Below are positions 7,543-15,558 of a DNA stretch of 64,000 nt, piece after piece. The notes below the pieces were generated by a model. The model saw nothing but the letters and a program-made list of their open reading frames with translations. It had not been told where the DNA came from and did no database searches. A program made the position numbers and the translations under genes. This stretch comes from Chitinophagaceae bacterium UBA1946 (lineage in GTDB: Bacteria > Bacteroidota > Bacteroidia > Chitinophagales > Chitinophagaceae), in assembly GCA_002336815.1 (NCBI GenBank), contig DDEU01000034.1, positions 19,932-83,931 on the forward strand. The letters are read 5' to 3'. The first letter of the stretch is position 1; the number at the start of each line of letters is the position of its first letter.

Positions 7543-8862
7543 TTATTTGGCCAAAGGGAAACTGAGATGAAAAATGGTGCCTTTACCCGGGGTACTTTCT
7601 GCTTTAATGCTGCCATGGTGTGCATCTACCATGGTTTTAACATAACTGAGACCAAGTCCAAAACCTTTTACATTATGAAGATTGCCTGTGTGAGCCCGGT
7701 AGAATTTCTCAAAGATGCGGCTCACGGTTTCCTTGTTCATACCGATGCCATTGTCTTCGATCTTTATTTTAAACTGGTTCCCGGCAGAAGAAGTGGACAG
7801 AATTATTTTCAGGTTTTCTTTTGAATACTTTACCGCATTGTCCAGCAGGTTGCTCACCAGGTTGGTAAAATGCACTTCATCCACCATCAACAGGTCTTTC
7901 GCTGCTCCTAAATGCGTTTCCAGCATGCCCTGTTTTTCTTCTACCTGCAAATGAATATTGTTCAATGCACTATTGATCAGTTCATGGGCATGCAACGCTT
8001 TAAGATTGAGCTGCACTTCCTGTTTATCAAGCAAGGCAGCCTGCAGTATGGTTTCCACCTGCTTGTTCATGCGCTTGTTTTCTTCCTTGATAATGCCGGT
8101 GAAATAATCCATCTTTTCTTTATTGCCGGATACCTTATCATTCTTCAATGCATCCACCGCCAGGGAAATGGTAGCCAGCGGGGTTTTAAATTCATGCGTC
8201 ATGTTATTGATGAAATCAGATTTGATCTCACTCAACTTTTTCTGTTTGATCAGTGCCCTTACCGTAAAGAAAAAAGCACACATGATGATGATGGTAAAAA
8301 GAACAGAGCCCGTGATAAACCAGGTCATAGATTGCCAGATATAACTTTTGGCATGCGGAATCAATATGGTCAACACTTCTTCCTGCGAAATTCCTTCACT
8401 GTTGCTTGCGCTGGGCGATTCCAGTGCGATCACCTTTTGTATATTGTTGGTGTCTTTCTGCATCCTGTAAAAATTTTCAGAAACCAGCTCTTCCCCTACG
8501 ATGGAAAAGGAACTGATCGAAAATTCAAAGGGCACTTTCTGCAGGCTTTGTTTGTCAAATACCTTGCGGATGATCTGCTTGATCTCATCCCTTGTAAACC
8601 GCTGCATGATGGTGGGTGCAAAAAATTCCATCTGCAATTTTTCGCTGGGAAACAAGGGACGGTTCTTTTTGATGAGGGGCATCAGGTTGCCCTTTTCCTC
8701 ACTGAGCTTTTGTGACACATCATAAATGGCCATGGTAAGGTGCTCGTGGAATTTTTGTTCCTGCGATTCGAGTGAACTTTTAAGCCAGAGTATCTGGAAG
8801 AAAATCAACCCCAGTAAGGAAAGGAGAATCAGTATGGTAATGATGGGGAAAATTTTCTTCAT
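7543..8862 (-). CDS. Sensor histidine kinase (membrane-bound, orphan)
   Basis: Two membrane segments (about 5-27 and 178-200) frame a sensor region of about 150 residues. A HisKA domain with the phospho-acceptor H223 in MTHEFKTP and a HATPase domain follow (N box DNAVKYS with N342, G1 EDNGIGM at 369-375, G2 GFGLGLSYVK at 400-409). It should autophosphorylate and pass phosphate to a response regulator. No regulator gene adjoins it on either side, unusual for this phylum, so it is an orphan or its partner is elsewhere. A TAnnTTTG box ends 4 bp before the ATG. The signal is unknown. Confidence 0.9.
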   Translation of the reverse strand: MKKIFPIITILILLSLLGLIFFQILWLKSSLESQEQKFHEHLTMAIYDVSQKLSEEKGNLMPLIKKNRPLFPSEKLQMEFFAPTIMQRFTRDEIKQIIRKVFDKQSLQKVPFEFSISSFSIVGEELVSENFYRMQKDTNNIQKVIALESPSASNSEGISQEEVLTILIPHAKSYIWQSMTWFITGSVLFTIIIMCAFFFTVRALIKQKKLSEIKSDFINNMTHEFKTPLATISLAVDALKNDKVSGNKEKMDYFTGIIKEENKRMNKQVETILQAALLDKQEVQLNLKALHAHELINSALNNIHLQVEEKQGMLETHLGAAKDLLMVDEVHFTNLVSNLLDNAVKYSKENLKIILSTSSAGNQFKIKIEDNGIGMNKETVSRIFEKFYRAHTGNLHNVKGFGLGLSYVKTMVDAHHGSIKAESTPGKGTIFHLSFPLAK

Positions 8863-8866
8863 CCGG

Positions 8867-8874
8867 CAAAAATA
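8867..8874 (-). promoter_or_regulatory. TAnnTTTG -7 box abutting the kinase start
   Basis: TATTTTTG on the minus strand matches the Bacteroidota -7 consensus fully. Only four bases (CCGG) separate it from the ATG, so transcription would begin at or next to the start codon. No clear -33 TTG is visible. Confidence 0.5.
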
Positions 8875-9007
8875 AATCAGTGTATAGCTTTTAAAAAAAG
8901 GTATTTACCTTAAAAAGTAAAATTAACGAAGGTTTTAGAACTTAAGCACTTTTCAAAAATATCAGGCCGCTTTACAAAAAAAAGCAAATAATAGTTTACT
9001 TTACCAC

Positions 9008-9559
9008 ATGGTTACACCTGCTTCCGGCATATTACTGATTGCTGATCCTTTTCTGAAAGATCCCAATTTTATGAGGACGGTGGTGTTTTTATGTGAGCAC
9101 AACGACGAAGGCACCATGGGCTTTGTGATCAATAAAAAGATTGAACAAACACTCGATGAACTGATGGAGGGCTTTGATGATCACGCCCTCCCGGTTTACT
9201 ATGGCGGACCAGTTCAGATGGATACCATCCATTTTTTGCACCAGTATCCCGAAAGTATCCCCGGCGGAGTAGAAGTAATGAAAGGTGTGTATTGGGGTGG
9301 CGACTTTGCACTGCTTACTGAGTTAGTAAAGAGGGGCGAAATGGATCCCGAGAAAGTGCGTTTTTTTATTGGGTACAGCGGATGGAGTACCGGCCAACTG
9401 GATGATGAGCTGAAAGAAAAAAGTTGGCTCACTGCTGCGGCTACACGAAAACTGGTTTTTCATGAGCAACCGGAAGATATTTGGAAAGACAGCCTGAAGC
9501 ACCTGGGCGGAGAATATGAAATGATGATCAACTTCCCCATCGATCCAAGTCTTAATTAA
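9008..9559 (+). CDS. YqgE/AlgH family protein (DUF179)
   Basis: The 183-residue protein has the family hallmarks: an N-terminal LLIADPFLKDPNFMRTVVFL segment, MGFVINK at about 38-44, a YYGGPV motif and the C-terminal FFIGYSGWSTGQLDDEL block. YqgE/AlgH proteins are widespread cytosolic proteins of unclear biochemical role; AlgH was linked to alginate regulation in Pseudomonas, which need not apply here. It reads divergently from the histidine kinase and is followed by an acyltransferase gene. Confidence 0.92.
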   Translation: MVTPASGILLIADPFLKDPNFMRTVVFLCEHNDEGTMGFVINKKIEQTLDELMEGFDDHALPVYYGGPVQMDTIHFLHQYPESIPGGVEVMKGVYWGGDFALLTELVKRGEMDPEKVRFFIGYSGWSTGQLDDELKEKSWLTAAATRKLVFHEQPEDIWKDSLKHLGGEYEMMINFPIDPSLN

Positions 9560-9578
9560 AACCAACTAAGTAAAATCC

Positions 9579-10559
9579 ATTTTTCTGTATACATCTTTCC
9601 TTTACCATTTACTGAAAATACCGGCGCAATTCGCACTGCCACTCTATTGCCGCCAACTTCGCATCAACAACCGCAGTTACCTGCAACACAAAGGTCCCCT
9701 GTTGCTGGCCTGCAATCATCCCAATTCGTTTTTAGATGCCGTTGTGCTGGCGACCATTTTTAAACAACCTGTTTATTCCTTGGCAAGAGGAGATGCTTTT
9801 AATAAAAAGTGGACTGCTTTTTTACTGCGGCAACTCAATATATTACCGGTGTACCGTGAACGGGAGGGCGCAGAACACCTCCATAAGAACTACGCAACCT
9901 TTGATGCCTGTCTCAATATTTTTAAGCAGGGTGGCATTGTGCTTATTTTCAGTGAAGCACTCTGCGAAAATGAATGGCACCTGCGGCCTTTAAAAAAAGG
10001 TACCGCCCGGCTGGCGCTAACTGCCTGGCAACAACAGGTTCCGCTAAGCATATTGCCGGTTGCCCTTAACTACAGCAGTTTTGACCTGTTTGGAAAAAAC
10101 ATACAACTGAACTTTGGCAGTACCATCCACAAGGAACAATATGCTGAAACTGAGAGCGGAAAATTATTGAACCAGGTAACCAGCACGATCCAGCAACAAT
10201 TGCGGCAATACGTGTATGAGATAGCAGGCAACGATAAAGCAACACAGGCTGCCACCTTTGCCATACCCGTAAGCAAAACAAAAAAAATGTTGCTGGCAAT
10301 TCCTGCAGCTATAGGATTTTTAATACACTGGCCCCTGTACAGGCCACTGCAACGATTTATCTGGCCCAGAACAATGCACACAGGACATTACGATTCTATC
10401 ATTGCAGGTGTACTGTTCCTGCTCTATCCTTTTTACTTATTATCCCTCGCCGTGTTGGCCTATGTATTTTTCGGGAGCTATTGGTGGCTGCTACCATTGG
10501 CAGCAGCACCTTTTTGTGCATGGAGTTTTGTACAGTTGAAGACGCAAACAAAACAATAG
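9579..10559 (+). CDS. PlsC-like acyltransferase, start codon unresolved
   Basis: A membrane-associated glycerolipid-type acyltransferase, probably acting on lysophosphatidate or a related acceptor. The acceptor-site motif is CNHPNSFLD (His and Asp separated by five residues, as in Bacteroidota members). A second block at VLIFSEALCEN corresponds to the glycerol-phosphate-binding region, and the C-terminus has two or three hydrophobic segments. Coding-like sequence with a family-like N-terminus (LLKIPAQFALPLYCR) extends upstream to 9570, but no ATG, GTG or TTG occurs before 9702, where a TTG would delete that part. The start given is an ATT at 9579, a guess; a mutated start is the alternative. 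Confidence 0.75.
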   Translation: MFLYTSFLYHLLKIPAQFALPLYCRQLRINNRSYLQHKGPLLLACNHPNSFLDAVVLATIFKQPVYSLARGDAFNKKWTAFLLRQLNILPVYREREGAEHLHKNYATFDACLNIFKQGGIVLIFSEALCENEWHLRPLKKGTARLALTAWQQQVPLSILPVALNYSSFDLFGKNIQLNFGSTIHKEQYAETESGKLLNQVTSTIQQQLRQYVYEIAGNDKATQAATFAIPVSKTKKMLLAIPAAIGFLIHWPLYRPLQRFIWPRTMHTGHYDSIIAGVLFLLYPFYLLSLAVLAYVFFGSYWWLLPLAAAPFCAWSFVQLKTQTKQ

Positions 10560-10564
10560 TTCAC

Positions 10565-11008
10565 TTATTGCTTGTGATCAAATTCCCTGGGACTGGTTTG
10601 TTTATATTCGGAATCGTAGCTTACAAAAAAATAGAGATAGATCACCCTGCTCAGCCGCATCATCCAGGGTTGTATCAGTACCAATAGCAAGGCGTTAAGA
10701 CCAAGCCACCAGAATACCCGGTTGTCTTCTGTAGATATCCCCACCAGCACCCACCAGGCAACAAAGCTTGAAACAGAGATTGCCACCGCCAATGCATAGC
10801 TTACATAACCTGTTCCATACCAAAAGCCCTGCTCCAAATCGTAGCGCTGACCGCATTCCGGGCAATGTTCTGGCATATCAAAAATATGTTTGAGGCTCAA
10901 TTTACGATAGGCGTTGGAATCATTGAACATTTTGCCACGCCTGCATCGTGGGCACTTCATGGTTAAAATACTCCAGAGATAACTCGGGGTTGGTCTGCTG
11001 TCTGTCAT
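10565..11008 (-). CDS. DUF983 family zinc-ribbon membrane protein
   Basis: The 147-residue protein has an N-terminal zinc-ribbon-like pair of CxxC motifs (C19/C22 in CPRC and C49/C52 in CPEC) followed by two membrane segments (about 66-90 and 100-125). This arrangement and the EQGFWYGTGYVSYAL segment fit DUF983, a family without an established function. It converges with the acyltransferase gene, leaving 5 bp between them. A perfect TAnnTTTG box lies 5 bp upstream of the ATG. Confidence 0.85.
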   Translation of the reverse strand: MTDSRPTPSYLWSILTMKCPRCRRGKMFNDSNAYRKLSLKHIFDMPEHCPECGQRYDLEQGFWYGTGYVSYALAVAISVSSFVAWWVLVGISTEDNRVFWWLGLNALLLVLIQPWMMRLSRVIYLYFFVSYDSEYKQTSPREFDHKQ

Positions 11009-11013
11009 TCGTG

Positions 11014-11021
11014 CAAAGGTA
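11014..11021 (-). promoter_or_regulatory. TAnnTTTG -7 box abutting the DUF983 start
   Basis: TACCTTTG on the minus strand is followed after five bases (CACGA) by the DUF983 ATG. This is the same layout as at the kinase and ABC genes nearby and predicts a leaderless transcript. Confidence 0.55.
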
Positions 11022-11194
11022 ATGTTCTTACTGCGTGTTGTCTGTAATAAAAGTTACAGAATTACTTTATAAAGAATGTATGATTTCGGATGGCTGATTG
11101 CTGTTGAAGAAACAATTACTGAATAAAGCTATCTTATATTGAAAACATCTTGCCATAAGAGCATTCAAATATCAGCCACAAGCCTTGCTGTTTC

Positions 11195-13003
11195 CTATAT
11201 GGATGCCTGCTGTATCTTTTTTCTTTCGCCGATCTGCTGGCGCCACATGGCGTAATACAAGCCCTTATCTGCCAGCAGGCCTTCATGCGTGCCGGTTTCC
11301 ACTACTTCCCCTTTTTCGAGCACATAGATCCTGTCTGCATGCATGATGGTACTCAGGCGATGCGCTATCAACACGGTGATCTGTTCTTTTTGTGAAGAGA
11401 TGTCCCGTATCGTATCGGTGATCTCTTCTTCCGTAATAGAATCCAGCGCAGAAGTGGCTTCGTCAAATATCAATAAGTGCGGCCTGCGCAACAAGGCACG
11501 GGCTATTGAAATGCGTTGTTTTTCTCCGCCGGATAATTTCAATCCCCCTTCACCGATCATGGTATCCAGTCCTTTTTCTGCCCTTGCCACCAAACCCGTA
11601 CAGCTTGCTTTTTGCAATACATCATTCAGTTGCTGTTCGGTGGCAGCCGGGTTCACAAACATCAGGTTTTCCCGGATGGTGCCGCTGAACAAATTAGTGT
11701 CCTGTGTTACAAAACCGATCTGTTTGCGCAGGTCATCAAAATGTATCTCTGTTTCATCAAGGCTGTTGTAGAGTATCTTTCCTTCGAGCGGCCTGTACAG
11801 GCCCACGAGCAATTTCATCAGGGTAGATTTCCCACTGCCGCTCGGGCCAACAAATGCGATGGTTTCACCAACCTTTACATCAAAGCTGATGTCGTCGATC
11901 GCTTTGTGCGATGCTGTCTGGTGTTTGAAGGCAACATTTTTAAAAGCCAGCGTTTCAATATTGCCAAGGGCTTTAGGGAATGCCGGTTCCTGCTCAGGCG
12001 CTTTTTGCATCAGCTTATCAAAATTATTCAGCGATGCTTCTGCCTCACGATACGATAATAAAATATTGCCGATCTCCTGCAATGGACCAAACACAAAAAA
12101 AGAAAATATCTGCATGGTAACCAACTGCCCTGCATTCATCGTGCCTTTAAAAATAAGCCACATCAAAATGAACAGGATTACCTGGCGGAGTGTGTTCACC
12201 ATTGTACCCTGGATAAAACTAATGCTCCGGATGCGCTTTACCTTGGTGAGTTCCAGCCCGAGTATCTTATAAGTATTGGTGTTGAGGCGTTCCACTTCCT
12301 GGCGGGTTAGGCCAAGACTTTTTACCAGCTCAATATTGCGGAGCGATTCGGTGGTAGAACCCGCCAGGGCGGTAGTTTGACCAACAATATTTTTCTGGAT
12401 CAGTTTTATCTTTTTGCTCAGCTTATTGGTAACAAGTGTTAAGAATAAGATGCCGATCAAATAGGCAACAGGAATACGCCAGTTGATGAACAGCGCTGCA
12501 TATACAAACACGAACACAACGCCAATGATTACCCCAAAAAGTATATTGATGAAATTGGTCATGAATTTTTCAACATCAGCCCTTACCTTGGTCAATATCG
12601 ACAGTGTTTCGCCGCTGCGCTGGTCTTCAAATTCCTGGTAAGGCAGTTTCATTGCATGCTGCAGACCATCGGTAAATACACTGGCGCCAAACTTTTGTAT
12701 CACTACATTTAAAAAATAATCCTGGAAGGCTTTTGCGATGCGGCTCACCATGGCCACGGAGATGGAAAGCAAGAGTAAATAATATACGCCGGGCTTCTGC
12801 ATCGAAAACGAATTAAAAAAACGCTCCCAGCTAAAATTAGTTGCCGGGGGCGTAGCGCCACCCTGGTGACCGTTGGCCAGGTTAATGAGCTTACCCAGTA
12901 AAATGGGGTCAATCAACGAAAAACCAATATTCACCGAGGCCATCAAAAGCGTGAATACTACCAGCCATTTATAAGGTGTTAAATATTTCAGTAAGATTTT
13001 CAT
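11195..13003 (-). CDS. ABC exporter, fused permease and ATPase
   Basis: A half-transporter of the MsbA/MDR type, working as a homodimer. Six membrane segments span about 1-330. The ATPase domain has a Walker A motif GPSGSGKST, a Q-loop in FVTQDTNLF, the signature LSGGEKQR, Walker B LLIFDEATSALD and the H-loop IAHRLS. The substrate cannot be read from the sequence; its position next to glycan genes makes lipid or glycolipid export plausible. It stands as a single gene, with its own TAnnTTTG box 4 bp before the ATG. Confidence 0.93.
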   Translation of the reverse strand: MKILLKYLTPYKWLVVFTLLMASVNIGFSLIDPILLGKLINLANGHQGGATPPATNFSWERFFNSFSMQKPGVYYLLLLSISVAMVSRIAKAFQDYFLNVVIQKFGASVFTDGLQHAMKLPYQEFEDQRSGETLSILTKVRADVEKFMTNFINILFGVIIGVVFVFVYAALFINWRIPVAYLIGILFLTLVTNKLSKKIKLIQKNIVGQTTALAGSTTESLRNIELVKSLGLTRQEVERLNTNTYKILGLELTKVKRIRSISFIQGTMVNTLRQVILFILMWLIFKGTMNAGQLVTMQIFSFFVFGPLQEIGNILLSYREAEASLNNFDKLMQKAPEQEPAFPKALGNIETLAFKNVAFKHQTASHKAIDDISFDVKVGETIAFVGPSGSGKSTLMKLLVGLYRPLEGKILYNSLDETEIHFDDLRKQIGFVTQDTNLFSGTIRENLMFVNPAATEQQLNDVLQKASCTGLVARAEKGLDTMIGEGGLKLSGGEKQRISIARALLRRPHLLIFDEATSALDSITEEEITDTIRDISSQKEQITVLIAHRLSTIMHADRIYVLEKGEVVETGTHEGLLADKGLYYAMWRQQIGERKKIQQASI

Positions 13004-13007
13004 GCTG

Positions 13008-13015
13008 CAAATTTA
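13008..13015 (-). promoter_or_regulatory. TAnnTTTG -7 box abutting the ABC exporter start
   Basis: TAAATTTG on the minus strand is separated from the ATG by four bases (CAGC). The match to the Bacteroidota -7 consensus is complete. Confidence 0.55.
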
Positions 13016-13100
13016 GTGGAAAGAATACATCGAAGCATTTCGATGGGTTTAAAAAACGAATACCGAAAAGCGAAAAATAAAAAATTCACCTTGTGAATGC

Positions 13101-13937
13101 TTATTCAACGGGCAATTTGATCCAGTTTACCGGCAGAATATCCCTTGTACCATTGATGCCCGGGATCCAGCGTTCCGGCGCTATTACCACTTTTTCCGGA
13201 TCAGGGTTTAGCCAGGCCCCCCACCAGCTAAAGGAACTGTTGGCAATGATATGATGCCTGCACCGGCTCATCAATTGCATATCACGGAAACTATTTTCCC
13301 CTGAATTAAAATCAACAAAGTGAAATGCGTCACCCGGAAAATTTTGTTTGGCCCATTCCATATCATCTGAAAATACAAAGAACTCCAGGCCGGGAAATTT
13401 GCTTTTCATCAGAGCGATCGCCCTGTGATAATAGGGAAGACCGATGGCCCAATTTTCATTTTGCAGGTAATCGCTCCTGCGAATGTGTAGACTTACTGAC
13501 GTGCAGCTTTCTATCTGCTGCAGGATTGCAAGGTTCTGTGCGTCTGTAACAGAAGGAAACTTAAACTGCCGGCGTATTTTTTCCTGTATATCGATAAAAT
13601 ATTTTTCTGACTGCCAGTAACCATTGGCATAACCGGAACGGATCTCTTTTATCGCACTGTTCCAGTAACCAAAATTTTCATGGGCTTCTTTGTAGGGCTG
13701 CCTGAAGAGTTTCTTCCTGGTGGCAGCAACCACTTTTATGTATGCAAGTTCGAGAGCAGAAGAAACGGGAGGTTGCAAACCGAATACTTTTTCCAGTTCA
13801 TATTTCCTTCTTTCGCCCCGGGTGCTGTAAGCAGACAATTCAATCTTTGCATTCAGACCTCTTTCAACATAGGTGCAGTACAATGCATATTGAAACATTT
13901 GATTACCCAGACCAGCGGAAACATGAACGATCACCAT
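13101..13937 (-). CDS. GT11 alpha-1,2-fucosyltransferase
   Basis: Predicted to transfer fucose from GDP-fucose to the 2-position of a galactose. Counting from the chosen ATG, the N-terminal GLGNQMFQYA motif lies at 9-18, the GDP-fucose-binding HIRRSDY at 151-157 and the C-terminal NSSFSWWGAWL block at about 232-242; all three define family GT11. The 278-residue length is typical. A longer reading frame starts at 13994, but that would overlap the preceding gene and put 19 unrelated residues before the family N-terminus. It lies 14 bp after the GT6 gene. Confidence 0.9.
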   Translation of the reverse strand: MVIVHVSAGLGNQMFQYALYCTYVERGLNAKIELSAYSTRGERRKYELEKVFGLQPPVSSALELAYIKVVAATRKKLFRQPYKEAHENFGYWNSAIKEIRSGYANGYWQSEKYFIDIQEKIRRQFKFPSVTDAQNLAILQQIESCTSVSLHIRRSDYLQNENWAIGLPYYHRAIALMKSKFPGLEFFVFSDDMEWAKQNFPGDAFHFVDFNSGENSFRDMQLMSRCRHHIIANSSFSWWGAWLNPDPEKVVIAPERWIPGINGTRDILPVNWIKLPVE

Positions 13938-13951
13938 CGTAGTAGAGCGAA

Positions 13952-14725
13952 TTATTTTTTGCTTTGAAATAATGAAGTGATGAAATGATACCATTTCTTT
14001 TTTTCTTCTTCTCTGTACTTGCCAAACCCTTGTAAAAAATCCTGCTTTCTTTCCAGGTGCATTACTTTTTCGAAAGGGATGGTTATTTCTGCCGGGTATA
14101 AAAAACCGGGGTGAAGCACTTTAATTTTTTTCCCGATGATGTACCTGTTCAGGTAAGATTCATCGTGCCACACCGCAATGATATTTTGGCTGAGGTCCTG
14201 CTCCGTATAATCGTAGCAGGTATTGATAAACGATAAGTACTTGCCTGTACTCCCGCCGTTCAGGCCACCGGCTGCGTAAATACTGCCCTCTCCTGCCGGA
14301 ACATAGGCCGCCGATGCCGGATTACGTTCATAAGTAAATTGAGCATTCGTCTTTTTCCAAAAGTAGGGATGCTGTGTTACTACAAGGTCTTCCTCCTCCA
14401 GTGGCAAAAAGTCTTTCGCAATTACTGTTTTTACTACCTTAATGTTGGCATTAAAAAAATAAACATAGTCAAATGCCGCCAGTTCTTTTTCTACCCGTTT
14501 AAAGAACCTGAACCGGTATAAAGTTGGATATGGCCAGTCTAAAGGTTCCTGGTAGATCTTGTGTATGGTTGGTGCTGCATCACCATATATCGTTGCCGCA
14601 TCTGTAAACACAAAATAATGTTTCTCATAACCGGGTAACAAAAAGCGTTCTGCACTTTCGTAAAAGTTTTTCCAGAACACTTCATATTTCCCGGTGCAGA
14701 TGTATAAGATGGCGATGGTTGGCAT
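13952..14725 (-). CDS. GT6 family (ABO-type) alpha-1,3-Gal/GalNAc transferase
   Basis: Family GT6 holds the human ABO transferases and bacterial relatives that add Gal or GalNAc alpha-1,3 to a fucosylated galactose. The sequence shows the family order: YICTGKY (8-14), WPYPTLYRF (64-72), the NAN triplet at 92-94, YERNP (132-136), GEGSIYAAGGLNGG (145-158) and HDESYLNRY (187-195). Vertebrate members have DxD where this has NxN; NxN is the known bacterial, metal-independent form. Its neighbour GT11 would make the fucosylated acceptor. Whether Gal or GalNAc is transferred cannot be told. Confidence 0.9.
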   Translation of the reverse strand: MPTIAILYICTGKYEVFWKNFYESAERFLLPGYEKHYFVFTDAATIYGDAAPTIHKIYQEPLDWPYPTLYRFRFFKRVEKELAAFDYVYFFNANIKVVKTVIAKDFLPLEEEDLVVTQHPYFWKKTNAQFTYERNPASAAYVPAGEGSIYAAGGLNGGSTGKYLSFINTCYDYTEQDLSQNIIAVWHDESYLNRYIIGKKIKVLHPGFLYPAEITIPFEKVMHLERKQDFLQGFGKYREEEKKKWYHFITSLFQSKK

Positions 14726-14728
14726 TTC

Positions 14729-15484
14729 TTAATTTTTCTTACGGGCAAGTATCACGCATTCCGGCGAGTAGGCCCGCCTGTTAGGTAACTTTAATTTTTT
14801 CAGAACCGGCAGTAATAGTTTCACAGTTTTTAACAAAAAACGCTGGCCAACATTTCTTTCCTGCCCATCTACCCAAAAATCAAAATGGCCGATATAACCT
14901 GACTGTATGATCTCGAAATCATTCTTAAGCAATATTGTCTTCCATTTATCAACGTCCATGCTTGGCACATAATGCCTGTCAAGATTCTCCTTATCCAGGT
15001 AATTGTGCAGCCAGTGCTGGATACTGCCGCCGAAATTAGGAGCAGTGATAAACACATACCCACCGGGTTTGGTGAGGTCCGCATGCAATTGAACCATATC
15101 TTCAAACTCCACAAAATGCTCAATAAAACCAGCCGAAAAAACCACATCGTATTTCACTTCCTTGCTGATCTTCATCACATCTTCCTGCGAAAAAAAATTG
15201 GTTTGAAAGTTATTTTTCTGCAGCCAGTTTACCATGGCTGGCAAATATTTTGTCTGGTCAATACCGTTCAGTGTATAGCCGGCCTTGCCAAAATGATAAA
15301 TGAACCTGCCGGGATAAACCCCGATCTCGAAAACAGATCTGCCATTGCCCATACCAGGCCTACCCAAATATTGGTAGAGCATTTTTACAGTGCTGTAATT
15401 TTCCGGCATTGGCGACAACACAAAATCCCCGTAGCCTTTATCCCAATAACCACTGTCTGCCAAATTGGTTGCGGTTGGTTCCAT
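14729..15484 (-). CDS. SAM-dependent methyltransferase (class I)
   Basis: The 251-residue protein has a Rossmann-type methyltransferase core: FEIGVYPGRF (about 49-58) as the SAM-binding loop, a GIDQTKYLP acidic strand end, and YDVVFSAGFIEHF as motif II/III, with a Pro-Gly-Gly turn (KPGGYVFITAPN) after it. This resembles methyltransferases of glycan and lipid pathways (Methyltransf_11/23). It lies 3 bp before the GT6 gene in the same transcription unit, so a sugar or lipid-carrier substrate is likely, but unproven. Confidence 0.8.
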   Translation of the reverse strand: MEPTATNLADSGYWDKGYGDFVLSPMPENYSTVKMLYQYLGRPGMGNGRSVFEIGVYPGRFIYHFGKAGYTLNGIDQTKYLPAMVNWLQKNNFQTNFFSQEDVMKISKEVKYDVVFSAGFIEHFVEFEDMVQLHADLTKPGGYVFITAPNFGGSIQHWLHNYLDKENLDRHYVPSMDVDKWKTILLKNDFEIIQSGYIGHFDFWVDGQERNVGQRFLLKTVKLLLPVLKKLKLPNRRAYSPECVILARKKN

Positions 15485-15558
15485 ATTTAAATTTGATTCA
15501 GTATTGTTGTTCGATCTTTATCAACGTTTGCCGGAAGCAATGCATCATTGCATGCCCT

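Noticed and set aside
7912..8715. Plus-strand 267-codon ORF
   Set aside because: It is antisense to the histidine kinase, has no recognisable domain, and its composition follows the kinase codons.
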